Below are positions 7,250-16,187 of a stretch of DNA of 18,940 bases, one piece after another. The DNA lies in the NCBI GenBank assembly GCA_030747575.1, contig JASLKI010000037.1, forward strand, positions 1 to 18,940. The letters are read 5' to 3'. Each line of letters opens with the position of its first letter. Positions within the stretch are counted from its first letter, which is position 1. Source of the stretch: Verrucomicrobiota bacterium (GTDB lineage Bacteria > Verrucomicrobiota > Verrucomicrobiia > Limisphaerales > UBA1096). The position numbers and the translations under genes are program-made. The notes under the pieces are model-generated. The model was not told the DNA's origin and searched no databases. It was given only the letters and a program-made list of their open reading frames with translations.

Positions 7250-7461
7250 TATATTATTTTAAATGGGAGTAAGTTTCCCCGGAAAAACCGGTGGCTCGTG
7301 AAAGGCGTCCGAAGACGGAGCGACCGGGTTAAAGGTTGGTTACTCGGTTAACAGTTGTTTCTCAGCTTCAAACGGGCTGCCCGCAATCACGGAGCCCAGC
7401 GGCTGGACAACGTACGCATGGCCAAGCCGATTGCAAGTGCCATTTGCAAGAAAATGACTGT
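7250..7461 (-). promoter_or_regulatory. rpsA upstream region with possible leader hairpins
   Basis: This 212-nt gap holds no gene. Read on the minus strand it contains a 4-bp stem CGTC/GACG with a UUCG tetraloop (7306-7317) and a CCGG/CCGG hairpin with a T5 loop (7279-7291). An AT-rich stretch, TTTAAAATAATATAGT, lies just before the GTG start and could include a -10 element, but I find no good -35. A CTTGCAA direct repeat lies near 7430-7450. Promoter location and regulatory role remain unproven. Confidence 0.3.
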
Positions 7462-9660
7462 TTATTCGATCGACTCCAAAGCGCGGCGGGCCTCGCGACG
7501 AACAAAGTCATAGCTGTCTTTTTGCAGCTTGCGAAGTTCATCCTCGGCTGGCTTGGCGTTTTTGCCGGCACGTCTCAACGCCTGACAGGCGAAAAACCGC
7601 ACCAGCGGCTCCTCGTTGTGGAGAATAGAAATGTAGAGTTGCACGTCGCGCACACGGATTTTTCGCAACGCCTTCATCGTGACCTGCCGGTCGTCGGTCG
7701 TGTCAAACCGGGCGAAGAGGGCCGGGCCGACCGACCGGGCATCTGAGCCCAGTTCACCCAGCTCGAGAATGGCCGTGTGCCTAACCGACGACGCCTTGTC
7801 GACCAGCTTGGCCTGAAGTGCGTTGAGTAGCCTGCCCTTGTTAGACTCCACCTTGGCCAGCGCCTTCAACGCCGAGGTGCGGACCACTTGATTTTCGTGA
7901 TTCAGGGCTGAATTGAGGGCGGGTAGCGCCGGTTTTGCGGAGGAGCCCAGTTTGGCCAATGCGCCAAACACGGTTGACTTCGTTTCGGCGTGCTCAACTT
8001 TAAGTAAGTTTACCAGGCTGTTCACGGCCGAATCGGGCAGCCTCCGAAACCCCCCAAGGGAGACGACCACAGCTAGGCGCGTCTCAGGGTTAGCACCGTC
8101 GAGAAACTTTACAAGCCGCTCGGCCAGGACGGAGTCGTCGCTTTCCAGCTTGCCGATCGCTCGGATGGCACTCAGCTGAACTGCGGCGTCCTTATCGTCG
8201 AGACTGTTGACCAGAGCGGTGGTTGCTCCCTTCGCGCTTGAGCCGAGGCTGGCAAGTGCATCCATCGCCGCTTGCCGAACGAGTGAGTTGGGGTCGCCCA
8301 TGGCCGCCTGCAACCGGGGCATCAACATGTTCGGTTTCGTCGATGAGGCAACGAGCGCGCTGAGTGCCGCCCCACGGAACACCGCCTGTTCGTGTTCCAG
8401 CCATGGGAGGATCACCTGGCGTGTTGTGGGAGATTTGTCACCAATCTTTTGAAGTGCAACGAGCGACAACAACCCGGCTCCATTACCGGGATTTTCCTTC
8501 AACGAGTTCGTCAGGCTCGACACCGCCTGGATGCCGATGCCGCCAATGCAATCTGCCTGCCATGTCTCGCCCAACAGCTTGGCCAGGGGTATTTCCGTTG
8601 CCGAATCGAGGAGGCTCGGGATGGAGGCCGGCCCCATTTCGACGAGTGCATTTCGTATGGAGCGTTTTTCTTCCTCATCCGCTTGACCAAGCCCTGTTAT
8701 GAGCTTGGGTACGGCAACGGAGGCATCGTAGCCCATGCGGCCAAGCAGATCGATTGCCTGCTTTCGCTTGGAAGGGTCTTTCGCAGCCAAACGCTCAATC
8801 AGGTGTGGCACTGCAGCCCTGCTGTTGGGGCGAAGGCTCAGGATGCCGCTGAGGGCTTCCTGCCGCAGCCTGGGCTCTTCCGAGTCCAGTGCCGGCAGAA
8901 GCATTGCGAGCAACCGTTCGCCGTCAAAGCCAATTCGGTTCAGGGCGTTCAGCCCGGCAACCTTGGTCTCGTTATCCGTCTCCTTCGCCAAGCGCTTGGC
9001 CAAGTGTATCGCGGGGCGCGAGTTCGCCGGGATCCAAACGACCGCGTGGGCCGCAGCCGCGCGAACCGTGGCGCTGTCAGCGGAAAGCCCCTTCATGATT
9101 TGCGGATAAGCCACATCGCCAATCCGGCCAAGCGCGGATCCAGCCGAGAAGCGGACGCTTTCGGAGTCATCAGCCAACAGGTCAAACAGTCGAGGTGCAG
9201 CCTCACGTGAGGCGAAGCCGAGGTTGCCCAGCACTCGTACGGCGCCTAGGCGAACCGAGCTGTGCTCGGAACCAAGCGCCCCGGTGAGTTGGAGCATGGC
9301 AGCGGGGCCGATTTGCGTGAGCGCATGGACGATCCGCACATGGACCTGGTCCTTGTAGCGACGCCCGCTGCGCTTGAGTCGCTTGATGAGCTCCGGGGTG
9401 GCCTCATGGGCATCCGGCCCGATTTTCGCGAGCGCTGTGGCGGACCAAAAGAAGACCTGTTCCTCGTCGTCGTCGAGCCCTTTGATTAGGGCCGGAACCG
9501 CGGCCCTGGCCGCAGGGCCAAGCAGGGCGAGCGACCGGGCGGCCTCACGGCGCTTGACCTTGTCACCGCTGCCGAGTTCCCCGATCAAGTCCTCCACCTC
9601 CCCGGCATTTGCCAGCAGGACGCCAAGGAGTATGGCGGAAACAGTCTTAAAAAACTTCAT
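7462..9660 (-). CDS. Secreted HEAT-repeat (PBS lyase HEAT-like) protein
   Basis: 732 aa. Residues 1-20 form a Sec signal peptide (M-K-F-F-K, hydrophobic core, A-N-A). The rest is a near-continuous array of about 36-40-residue helical repeats, roughly 17 or 18. Each has the pattern 'R..A...LG.LG..A..A.P.L...L.D.d..VR..A..ALg.ig', typical of HEAT/PBS-lyase repeats that build a superhelical protein-binding scaffold. No catalytic domain and no CxxCH is seen, so a structural or partner-binding role outside the cytoplasm is the likeliest; the partner is unknown. Its ATG lies only 5 nt after the T-tract of the terminator closing the upstream DUF1552 unit, with no Shine-Dalgarno, so its expression signals are unusual. 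rpsA is 212 nt downstream. Confidence 0.88.
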   Translation of the reverse strand: MKFFKTVSAILLGVLLANAGEVEDLIGELGSGDKVKRREAARSLALLGPAARAAVPALIKGLDDDEEQVFFWSATALAKIGPDAHEATPELIKRLKRSGRRYKDQVHVRIVHALTQIGPAAMLQLTGALGSEHSSVRLGAVRVLGNLGFASREAAPRLFDLLADDSESVRFSAGSALGRIGDVAYPQIMKGLSADSATVRAAAAHAVVWIPANSRPAIHLAKRLAKETDNETKVAGLNALNRIGFDGERLLAMLLPALDSEEPRLRQEALSGILSLRPNSRAAVPHLIERLAAKDPSKRKQAIDLLGRMGYDASVAVPKLITGLGQADEEEKRSIRNALVEMGPASIPSLLDSATEIPLAKLLGETWQADCIGGIGIQAVSSLTNSLKENPGNGAGLLSLVALQKIGDKSPTTRQVILPWLEHEQAVFRGAALSALVASSTKPNMLMPRLQAAMGDPNSLVRQAAMDALASLGSSAKGATTALVNSLDDKDAAVQLSAIRAIGKLESDDSVLAERLVKFLDGANPETRLAVVVSLGGFRRLPDSAVNSLVNLLKVEHAETKSTVFGALAKLGSSAKPALPALNSALNHENQVVRTSALKALAKVESNKGRLLNALQAKLVDKASSVRHTAILELGELGSDARSVGPALFARFDTTDDRQVTMKALRKIRVRDVQLYISILHNEEPLVRFFACQALRRAGKNAKPAEDELRKLQKDSYDFVRREARRALESIE

Positions 9661-9665
9661 GCTCG

Positions 9666-9690
9666 AAAAAAATCCCGCCTTTGGCGGGAT
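9666..9690 (-). terminator. Intrinsic terminator after the DUF1552 gene
   Basis: A perfect 8-bp stem, ATCCCGCC (9672-9679... read from 9672) with GGCGGGAT (9683-9690), has a 3-nt loop. On the minus strand it runs into seven T residues (complement of 9666-9672). It starts 26 nt after the DUF1552 stop and ends 5 nt before the HEAT start codon, leaving almost no room for a separate HEAT promoter. Confidence 0.88.
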
Positions 9691-9716
9691 GTAAATTCGT
9701 TCTTCAAAACGCCAGC

Positions 9717-11066
9717 TTAGGACAGGAACGGGAGGTGTCCCGTGCTGTCGTTGAAGGAGTCCGTCGTGGCGCCCATATGGTTGAGCATGGTCACGAACAG
9801 GTTGTTCAACGGCGTGTCCTCCGAGTACTGGATATGGCGCCCAGGACGAACCAACCCGCCGCCACGCCCGGCCAACAGGATGGGTAGGTTCTCGTTGTTG
9901 TGTTTGTTGCCGTCACTGATGCCACTACCGTAGACGATCACGGTATTATCGAGCAATGAGCCGTCGCCTTCAGGAATCGATTTCATCTTCTGAATGATAT
10001 ACGAGAGCTGTTGAACGTGGAACGTGTTGATCCGGGAAATCTTGTCCAGCTTGACACGGTCATTCTGGTGATGCGAAAGCGAGTGATGACCTTCGTTGAC
10101 GCCAATGTTGCGGTAGCTGCGGTTTGAGCCGGCGTTGGCCAGCATGAACGTCGAAACGCGAGTTACGTCAGTTTGGAATGCGAGAATCATCATGTCGCCC
10201 ATCAGTCGTATGTGTTCCTCGTAGCTGTTCGGCACGCCCCCCGGCTTCTCGAGCCCGGCTAGGACATCCGGTTGCGCGGTATTTTCCCCCTCAGCTCGCT
10301 CGATACGTTGCTCGATCTCGCGAACTGCCGTGAGGTATTCATCGAGCTTCATGCGGTCGTTGCCGCTAACTTTCCGCGTTAGGGTCTTCGCATCTTCCAG
10401 GACAAAATCGAGGATGCTCTTCCGGTAACGCTGGCGCCTAGCAAGACTTTCATTGCGCTCGCCCTTGGAGTCGTTGCCAAATAGTCGCTCGAAAACCAGT
10501 CGAGGATTGGTTTCCTTTGTCATCGGGGTGGCTGCATCGCGCCACGAAACGTTATTGGAGTAGGCGCAGCTATAGCCGGAGTCACATTTGCCGGATTGCC
10601 GGCCACGCTCGGTGCCCAGTTCCAGTGAGGCAAACCGGGTCTTGTGCCCGATTTTCTTGGCGGCAAACTGGTCCACGGAAACCCCCGCGCGAATCTCCGA
10701 ACCCTGACTCTTGAGTGGCTGTACGCCGGTCAGGAATACCCCAGCGCAGCGGGCGTGATCGCCGGCACCGTCGCCATTGGCTCGGCCCTTGTCCTGTGTC
10801 AACCCACTGATAACGGTGAGGTCGCGCTTCACGGGCGAGAGTGGCTTAAGGATGCGCGTCAAATCATAGTGTACACCGGTGGCTGCCGGTTTCCATTCCT
10901 GCAGATGGACTCCGTTTGGCACAAACATGAACGCCATGCGTACCGGCGGTTGGGCAGAGGAACTAGCCAGCGCCTTCACCGGGGACATGCTTTCCAGCAT
11001 CGGGAGAGACATCGCGGCCCCAAGGCCTTTCAAGAAGGTTCGCCTGTGAATATGATTTTTACTCAT
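9717..11066 (-). CDS. Tat-exported DUF1552 family protein
   Basis: 449 aa. The N-terminus has a twin-arginine signal (H-R8-R9-T-F-L-K, then a weakly hydrophobic G-L-G-A-A-M-S-L-P-M core), so the protein is exported folded, often with a cofactor. The body matches DUF1552, widespread in Planctomycetes, Verrucomicrobia and some Myxococcota. Recognisable parts are 'VRMAFMFVPNGVHLQEW', 'GLTQDKGRANGDGAGDHARC', 'SVDQFAAKKIG', 'EGHHSLSHHQND', 'NTVIVYGSGISDGNKHNNENLPILLAG'. The order and motifs resemble alkaline phosphatase/sulfatase-like DUF1501 exoproteins, but no activity is established. Its ATG overlaps the stop of the PSCyt1/PSD gene by 8 nt (ATGAGTAA), so the two are probably translationally coupled and act together; these families commonly occur as a pair. 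A terminator follows. Confidence 0.92.
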   Translation of the reverse strand: MSKNHIHRRTFLKGLGAAMSLPMLESMSPVKALASSSAQPPVRMAFMFVPNGVHLQEWKPAATGVHYDLTRILKPLSPVKRDLTVISGLTQDKGRANGDGAGDHARCAGVFLTGVQPLKSQGSEIRAGVSVDQFAAKKIGHKTRFASLELGTERGRQSGKCDSGYSCAYSNNVSWRDAATPMTKETNPRLVFERLFGNDSKGERNESLARRQRYRKSILDFVLEDAKTLTRKVSGNDRMKLDEYLTAVREIEQRIERAEGENTAQPDVLAGLEKPGGVPNSYEEHIRLMGDMMILAFQTDVTRVSTFMLANAGSNRSYRNIGVNEGHHSLSHHQNDRVKLDKISRINTFHVQQLSYIIQKMKSIPEGDGSLLDNTVIVYGSGISDGNKHNNENLPILLAGRGGGLVRPGRHIQYSEDTPLNNLFVTMLNHMGATTDSFNDSTGHLPFLS

Positions 11067-13428
11067 CTTCCTCTGTCTGCAAGTTGCTATACCTAAACGG
11101 TTTACTGTTAACCACGCCGCCGAGCAGCGCGGAGAACCGGTAATTGTTCGCCTTCAATTCCCGGCATATTTCATCAACCGCGCACTTGTCGAAATATTCT
11201 AGACCACGGCCAAGAGAAAAAGTTAGCAGTTTTTCGCTCAGCGTGCGAATAAAAGTTTCACGCGATTTTAGCACTTTTTTTAGTCCATCGGGGCCGCTGA
11301 TCTCCTCACCGGTGGGTAGTTCGCCAGAGGGGTCGATCGGGAATTTGCCGTCTACATCACGCCAGGCACCGATGCCGTCGAAGTTCTCCAGCGCGAACCC
11401 GAGAGGGTCCATCTTGGAATGGCAGGTGGCGCACTCGGTTTTCTCGCGATGCTTCTCCAAGCGCTCCCGAAGCGAGCCGCTGGTAATCGCCTCCTCGTCT
11501 TCCTCCAGCTCCTCGACATCGGGAGGTGGAGGAGGCGGAGGAGTGCCGAGAATCTGCTCCAGAATCCATTTGCCACGCAACACAGGAGAGGTGCGCGTGG
11601 GGTTGGAGGTGATAGTGAGGATGCTAGCATGGGTCAGGATGCCGCCTCGGCCGCTGCCCTTGGCCAAGCTCACCCGCTGAAAATCCGACCCCTCAACACC
11701 GTCGATGCCGTAATGCTTTGCGAGCCGCTCGTTGAGGTAAGTGAAGTCGGAATCGATCAATTCCAGCACGCTCCGGTCCTCGCGCATCAGTGCGCCGAAG
11801 AACATTTCCGTCTCCCGCTTCATGGCTAGGCGGAGAGTGTCGTCGAACGTGGGAAAACTGCCCGGGTCCGGAGTGACGCCGCTGAGGTTGCGAATCTGCA
11901 GCCACTGACCGGCGAAGTTCTCAATCAGCGCATCGGACTTCGGATCGGCGATCATCCTGCGAATCTGCGCCCGCATCACGTCCGGCTCGGAAAGTTCACC
12001 CCGCTTGGCGAAGTGCCGAAGTTCGTCATCCGGCAGGCTGCTCCAAATGAAGTAGGACAACCGCGATGCAAGCTCCCAGTCGGTCAACTCGCGGATCGGG
12101 TCGTCCCCGCTTGGCCGTGTATCCAATTCCCATCGAAACAAAAAGTGGGGCGAAATCAGGATTGCCTGTACTGCCAATTGCATTCCCAGCTCAAACGAAC
12201 CGCCATCGGCAAGGGCCATATCAACAAACGTCAGCAGCCGGTTGATCTCTTTTTCTGAAACCGGCCGGCGAAATGCCTTCCCTGCAAACTGCGTCAATGA
12301 CTCCCGGGCGACATCTCGAACCTCAGTCGAGTTTGGTTGACGAACAATCACGCGCCGATGCGACTCCGGCAGCTTCGGTTGTGGAGCATCGAGCGGGCCG
12401 ATTATTTTGGTTCCACGAATGAAGAGGTTGCGGTCGCCTCGCAATGTGGGGTCGGGCGAGTCGTTGTTCACGTAGTTGTTCATGTAGGCGATGGAGATGC
12501 GATGATTCCCCTTTCCCGGATTGAGTTTCACGATAAATTTACGCCGTTTTTCCTCGGTTTGATTAACTTCAAATGTCTTCACCGGTTTGCCGCCGAGACT
12601 GATTTGCATCTTGGGAAGCTCCGGCCCGGCGAGTGTGGCATACGCATTGATCTGCAGCAGATATTCGCCATCAGTACGGAACGGGTAGCGAATGTCGATG
12701 TTCCCCTCACGGAACAATCCCCAAAGATTGTCATTCTCAATGCGCACCGCTCCGTCATCGCTGCGTGTGCCCCATTTCTTGGTGCGGATGACATCCTCGG
12801 GCGGGTAAGCCGGGATGTCGGTACGGATGGCCTGTGCCGTGATTTCCTCTGCCGCACGTAAATACTTTTCCATCAGGATCGGCGACATCGAGAGTACGTC
12901 GCCGATATTGTCGAAGCCGTAGCCAACTTCGTCGTTCGGGAAATCCGCTGCGGGCTGATAGTCCACGCCAAACAGGTCGCGAATCGTGTTGTTATACTCG
13001 CTGCGGTTGAGCCGACGCAGAGTGACACGGCCCGGATTGACCGGAATGGCCGGATTGGAGCAGTCAAACTTTGCCAACTCCTTTTCTATGAATTCGATCA
13101 GCATGATTCGCTGATCTTCCGTCGGCTGCTTTTTGTTTTCCGGCGGCATCTCGCGGTGGCGCAGCATCTCGCTTACGTGCTCCCACGTGCGGCCGTCCTT
13201 AAAGAAATCCGGGTTGGCACTGAGCAACTCAAGGTTCAGTTCCGCCTTGGCCCGCTTATTGCCATGGCAGCCAAAACAAATATCCTTCATAATAGGGAAG
13301 ATGTCCGGATTGAACTCCGCTTGGCTAGTCGGCACGACGGTGGGCTTGGTTTCCTCCGCCGCGCCAAGCGCTTGGCCAAAGACTCCTACCAGTGCCAAAA
13401 AAGTGATTTTGTACAATTTCGAAAACAT
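11059..13428 (-). CDS. Secreted multidomain cytochrome c-like protein (PSCyt1-PSD3-PSD5-PSD4-PSCyt3-PSD2; DUF1587/1595/1592/1588/1585)
   Basis: 789 aa from the ATG at 13428, chosen because it begins a good signal peptide (M-F-S-K-L-Y-K-I-T-F-L-A-L-V-G). An ATG at 13482 would add 18 residues. An N-terminal PSCyt1 domain carries CxxCH (C51, C54, H55). It is followed by DUF1587 ('RLNRSEYNNTIRDLFGVD'), a beta-rich, carbohydrate-binding-like stretch, DUF1595 and DUF1592 ('FRWELDTRP', 'LSYFIWSSLPDDELRHFA'). Then comes DUF1588 ('GGILTHASILTITSNPTRTSPVLRGKWILEQILG') with a run of seven prolines and an acidic linker. A second CxxCH (C666, C669, H670) precedes DUF1585 at the end. I infer a periplasmic diheme protein. 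Such proteins are numerous in PVC bacteria, often near sulfatases or glycoside hydrolases, but their reaction is unknown. The proline run makes it a plausible EF-P client. It is coupled to DUF1552. Confidence 0.92.
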   Translation of the reverse strand: MFSKLYKITFLALVGVFGQALGAAEETKPTVVPTSQAEFNPDIFPIMKDICFGCHGNKRAKAELNLELLSANPDFFKDGRTWEHVSEMLRHREMPPENKKQPTEDQRIMLIEFIEKELAKFDCSNPAIPVNPGRVTLRRLNRSEYNNTIRDLFGVDYQPAADFPNDEVGYGFDNIGDVLSMSPILMEKYLRAAEEITAQAIRTDIPAYPPEDVIRTKKWGTRSDDGAVRIENDNLWGLFREGNIDIRYPFRTDGEYLLQINAYATLAGPELPKMQISLGGKPVKTFEVNQTEEKRRKFIVKLNPGKGNHRISIAYMNNYVNNDSPDPTLRGDRNLFIRGTKIIGPLDAPQPKLPESHRRVIVRQPNSTEVRDVARESLTQFAGKAFRRPVSEKEINRLLTFVDMALADGGSFELGMQLAVQAILISPHFLFRWELDTRPSGDDPIRELTDWELASRLSYFIWSSLPDDELRHFAKRGELSEPDVMRAQIRRMIADPKSDALIENFAGQWLQIRNLSGVTPDPGSFPTFDDTLRLAMKRETEMFFGALMREDRSVLELIDSDFTYLNERLAKHYGIDGVEGSDFQRVSLAKGSGRGGILTHASILTITSNPTRTSPVLRGKWILEQILGTPPPPPPPDVEELEEDEEAITSGSLRERLEKHREKTECATCHSKMDPLGFALENFDGIGAWRDVDGKFPIDPSGELPTGEEISGPDGLKKVLKSRETFIRTLSEKLLTFSLGRGLEYFDKCAVDEICRELKANNYRFSALLGGVVNSKPFRYSNLQTEEDE

Positions 13429-13520
13429 TGAGTCGGCGAAAATTAGCCCAGAAAGAACGCCACCGCACGCCCGGATATTCAAAATGCTGAGCCTAGAATC
13501 AGGCTGTTTATCCCCTTAAA

Positions 13521-14885
13521 TCAGCGTGGCAGCGTTTCCGGGAGGTCAGCGATGACGTAGGCCATCACGGCCATCGCGGCGACGCAGCGGTTGAACTCCG
13601 CCGGATCAAGCTTATCGATCGTGTCTGCGTCGGTGTGGTGAAACCAAAAATATTTCTCGCGATCCACCTCGAGATGCATGACTGGCACGCCACCACGCAC
13701 GAGCTTGAGCACATCCGCCCCGCGGCAGCCCTTGGCAATCTTGCCCGCGCTGATGGGGTCGAGCAGTTTGCCAACGCTCTGGATAATTTCCATACCGCGT
13801 CCGCTGCCCAAAAAGCCGAAGCCGGTAGGCTGGAACACGCCGGCGTCTGACTCGATCGCCAGGGTGTGCTTGGCTAGGTTCGCCTCATGCCGCTTGGCAT
13901 ACTGCATGGCTCCGCGTATGCCATTCTCCTCATTCGTCCACAGCACGACGCGCACGGTGCGCCTTGGCCGCAGGCCAAGCTTGAGCATCAGCCGTGCAGC
14001 CTCCCACGCGGCGAGGCAACCGCCGCCGTCGTCCATCGCCCCTTGGCCAACATCCCACGAGTCGATGTGGCCGCTGACGATCACGATCTCCTCCGGCTTC
14101 TCCGTTCCGGGAATCTCCGCAACAACGTTCCGCGAAATGCCATCGGCCAGCGTGCGTGCCTCCATCTTGAGCCGCACGCGGAGCGGCTCGCCGCGGGCCT
14201 GTATCCGCGAGAGCATGTTGGCGTCCTCCAGCGAAAGAGCGGCGTGCGGGATTTTTTTTACGCCATCGGCGTACGACATTCCCCCGGTATGCGGCGTCTG
14301 CATCGAAAACGGCCCAACCGACCGAATCAGACTCGCTACTGCCCCGGCCCTCGCCGCGTGAATTGCCCCCTGCGTGCGGACGATCACCGTCTCGCGATAC
14401 TCGGTGAAAGGCACGTTGAAGAGGACGATTTTCCCTTTGACCTCAGGGGTGCGATTCTTGAGATCGTCAAACCCGGTGACCACCAACACGTCCGCCATAA
14501 TGCCTTCGGGCGGCGTGCCGACGCTGCCGCCCAAGCCGAGCATCGGCAGCTCGCGGCGGCGTGGTAAAATCAACTCAATCGACTCGCTACCACGAACCCA
14601 GCGCGGGACGGTAACTTCCTCTCCCCGAACGTTGAGGAAGCCGTCTTTTTTCATCTCAGCGAGACACCAGTCTATGGCGGACTCGAGATTTTTCGAGCCG
14701 GTAAAGCGGGGCCCAAACGTGTCACACATCGTGGCCAGGCGAGAAAACCCAAACAAGCTGTTCGTCGCCGCCTGCGTCAGCCGCTGGGCTTCCGGTTGAT
14801 AATCCGCCGGCGCGCTACCGGCCGAAAACCCAGTCGCCACCACCAAGCCGAGCGACAAAAAAAGGAAAAGCCGTTGCAAGTTCAT
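13521..14885 (-). CDS. Secreted M28-family zinc peptidase, carboxypeptidase Q-like
   Basis: 454 aa with a signal peptide (about 1-22) and a PA-type insert (about 130-245) before the catalytic core. The di-zinc site is complete: H273 and D285 in 'GHIDSWDVGQGAMDDGG', catalytic base E319 and ligand E320 in 'WTNEENG', D347 in 'ESDAG', and H417 in 'FHHTDADT'. Spacing between these residues matches, as I recall it, that of vertebrate plasma glutamate carboxypeptidase (carboxypeptidase Q), with the same 'SWDVGQGAMDDGGG' core. This supports an exported exopeptidase or dipeptidase releasing amino acids from peptides. Length is normal. It begins 9 nt after the stop of the PHP-fold gene, so the two are likely one operon; the next gene starts 92 nt downstream. 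One TTGGCCAA site (14043-14050) lies in the conserved V-G-Q codons. Confidence 0.94.
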   Translation of the reverse strand: MNLQRLFLFLSLGLVVATGFSAGSAPADYQPEAQRLTQAATNSLFGFSRLATMCDTFGPRFTGSKNLESAIDWCLAEMKKDGFLNVRGEEVTVPRWVRGSESIELILPRRRELPMLGLGGSVGTPPEGIMADVLVVTGFDDLKNRTPEVKGKIVLFNVPFTEYRETVIVRTQGAIHAARAGAVASLIRSVGPFSMQTPHTGGMSYADGVKKIPHAALSLEDANMLSRIQARGEPLRVRLKMEARTLADGISRNVVAEIPGTEKPEEIVIVSGHIDSWDVGQGAMDDGGGCLAAWEAARLMLKLGLRPRRTVRVVLWTNEENGIRGAMQYAKRHEANLAKHTLAIESDAGVFQPTGFGFLGSGRGMEIIQSVGKLLDPISAGKIAKGCRGADVLKLVRGGVPVMHLEVDREKYFWFHHTDADTIDKLDPAEFNRCVAAMAVMAYVIADLPETLPR

Positions 14886-14894
14886 TGATAAAAA

Positions 14895-16133
14895 TTATTT
14901 ACTTGGACGTACCGGTTGCAGCCAGGCGCGTTCGTGTTCCCCGGCGGCGTAGGGGTTGGCTTTCTTTTTTGACGCCATGATCTCGGCACGGACGTATAGC
15001 TCGTCGCCGTTGAAGGTGTAGCTTGGCTCGAGCGACTGCGATTGGCCGAGGATCTCGCCGATGCCGGCCTCGCTTGGCTTGAGCGAGTTGCGCTTGGCCA
15101 AGTCGGGGCTGCTCTTGAAGTTCTTTCGCGTGCCGATGAACCATGTGGTGTAGGTCACGCCTTTTTCCGGCTGGATGCGGAAGCTGTACGTGCTCCTGGC
15201 CAGGCGGATGCCGTCCACGGCCACGCCGCTTGAGGCATAAAAATCGCCGCTCTCCATCGCCGCTATAATCGACTCCGGCGTGAGCGACTTGGCGCGAACC
15301 ATCACCCACCCGCGGCCGGTGTTGCTCTGGCCAACGGCGAGGTCGTGGTAGTTGTGTGCGTCGTCGGTTCCCAGGCCGAACATCAACGGCAATTTGTGCA
15401 CGCCGATCCGGTAGGCGTTGATCACGTCCCAAATCTGCCCCGTGCTGAGGTGCTTGGAGTCACCGTAGTTCCGTACCGCTGGGTGGCCGTTGTACACCTC
15501 GAAAAACCGTTCACCGCTCAGCCGGATCATGTCGGCCGGCTGGATCGCCCAGCCGAAGTTGGGGTGGTTGATATGCGGGAACATAGGCTGGCCGGTCGCC
15601 TTGCGCTGCGCCAGCACGGCGTCGATGTTTTTCTGCATGGTCGCCGCCACCCCGGCTCCGCCCTGCGGCGGGATTTGTTTCTTGATGTTGGTGACGTTGA
15701 TGTGGATCGGCCGGCCCTGGAACTGGTCGGAAAGTTCCTCGCTCTGCATCAGCAGGAAACTCCCCGGCACGGCCATCTTCGGGCGATACTCGGCGTAAGT
15801 CTTGAGCCGGACCCGCGGGACGCCCTTGACGACTTTGTGCTCGACCCAGTCGTCGCCGAAACGTTTCAGATATTTGTCGAACGCACGTTGTCCGCCGGCG
15901 TTTTTCTCGCGGTGAATCCAGCGCTGGCCCTCGGCCAACACGTTGTGGTCGGAGATGCCGAGAAAGTGGTATCCGTTGCTCCGGTACCAGTCGGCGATCA
16001 TCTCGGGGTAGTCGTCGCCATCGCTCCAGAGCGAGTGGGTGTGGAGGTTGCCCTTCCACCAGCGGGTGTCCTCGGCGGAGAGGGTTGAGGCGGCCAGCGC
16101 AAAAGCAATCGTGAGAAGGATCTTGGTTTTCAT
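14895..16133 (-). CDS. Secreted PHP-fold metal-dependent hydrolase (CehA/McbA-like)
   Basis: 412 aa with a signal peptide (about 1-20, ending S-A-E). PHP-type metal ligands appear in family order: H31 and H33 in 'GNLHTHSLWSDGDD', D62-H63 in 'ISDHN', E132/E133 in 'QSEELS', H187/H190 in 'HINHPN', and D257/D258/H260 in 'GTDDAH'. This set would bind two or three divalent metals and supports phosphoester or related hydrolysis; CehA/McbA relatives cleave carbamates. A beta-rich C-terminal region (about 310-412) lacks clear motifs. The natural substrate is unknown. It is followed after 9 nt by the M28 peptidase, suggesting coordinated extracellular degradation. The upstream gap contains short tandem repeats but no clear promoter. 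Confidence 0.87.
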   Translation of the reverse strand: MKTKILLTIAFALAASTLSAEDTRWWKGNLHTHSLWSDGDDYPEMIADWYRSNGYHFLGISDHNVLAEGQRWIHREKNAGGQRAFDKYLKRFGDDWVEHKVVKGVPRVRLKTYAEYRPKMAVPGSFLLMQSEELSDQFQGRPIHINVTNIKKQIPPQGGAGVAATMQKNIDAVLAQRKATGQPMFPHINHPNFGWAIQPADMIRLSGERFFEVYNGHPAVRNYGDSKHLSTGQIWDVINAYRIGVHKLPLMFGLGTDDAHNYHDLAVGQSNTGRGWVMVRAKSLTPESIIAAMESGDFYASSGVAVDGIRLARSTYSFRIQPEKGVTYTTWFIGTRKNFKSSPDLAKRNSLKPSEAGIGEILGQSQSLEPSYTFNGDELYVRAEIMASKKKANPYAAGEHERAWLQPVRPSK

Positions 16134-16159
16134 GCGTTGAAGGGGGCGGGAGAGTAGAG

Positions 16160-16187
16160 TTTTCAGTTTTCAGTTTCAAGTTTTCAG
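16160..16187. repeat. Heptanucleotide tandem repeat (TTTTCAG)
   Basis: Four consecutive 7-base units lie at 16160-16166, 16167-16173, 16174-16180 and 16181-16187. Units 1, 2 and 4 are TTTTCAG and unit 3 is the variant TTTCAAG. The array lies 27 bases upstream of the PHP gene start, in its probable 5' leader or promoter. No function is apparent. Confidence 0.7.

Noticed and set aside
11521..11542. Purine-rich tract in the plus strand as a possible regulatory element
   Set aside because: It is the complement of the seven-proline codons in the PSCyt1/PSD protein and is explained by coding.
13490..13505. AGCCT/AGGCT hairpin after the M28 peptidase gene
   Set aside because: Only a 5-bp stem with a 6-nt loop and no adjacent T-tract.
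16160..16187. CRISPR-like array
   Set aside because: Units are 7 bases without spacers; no cas genes or longer direct repeats exist in the window.
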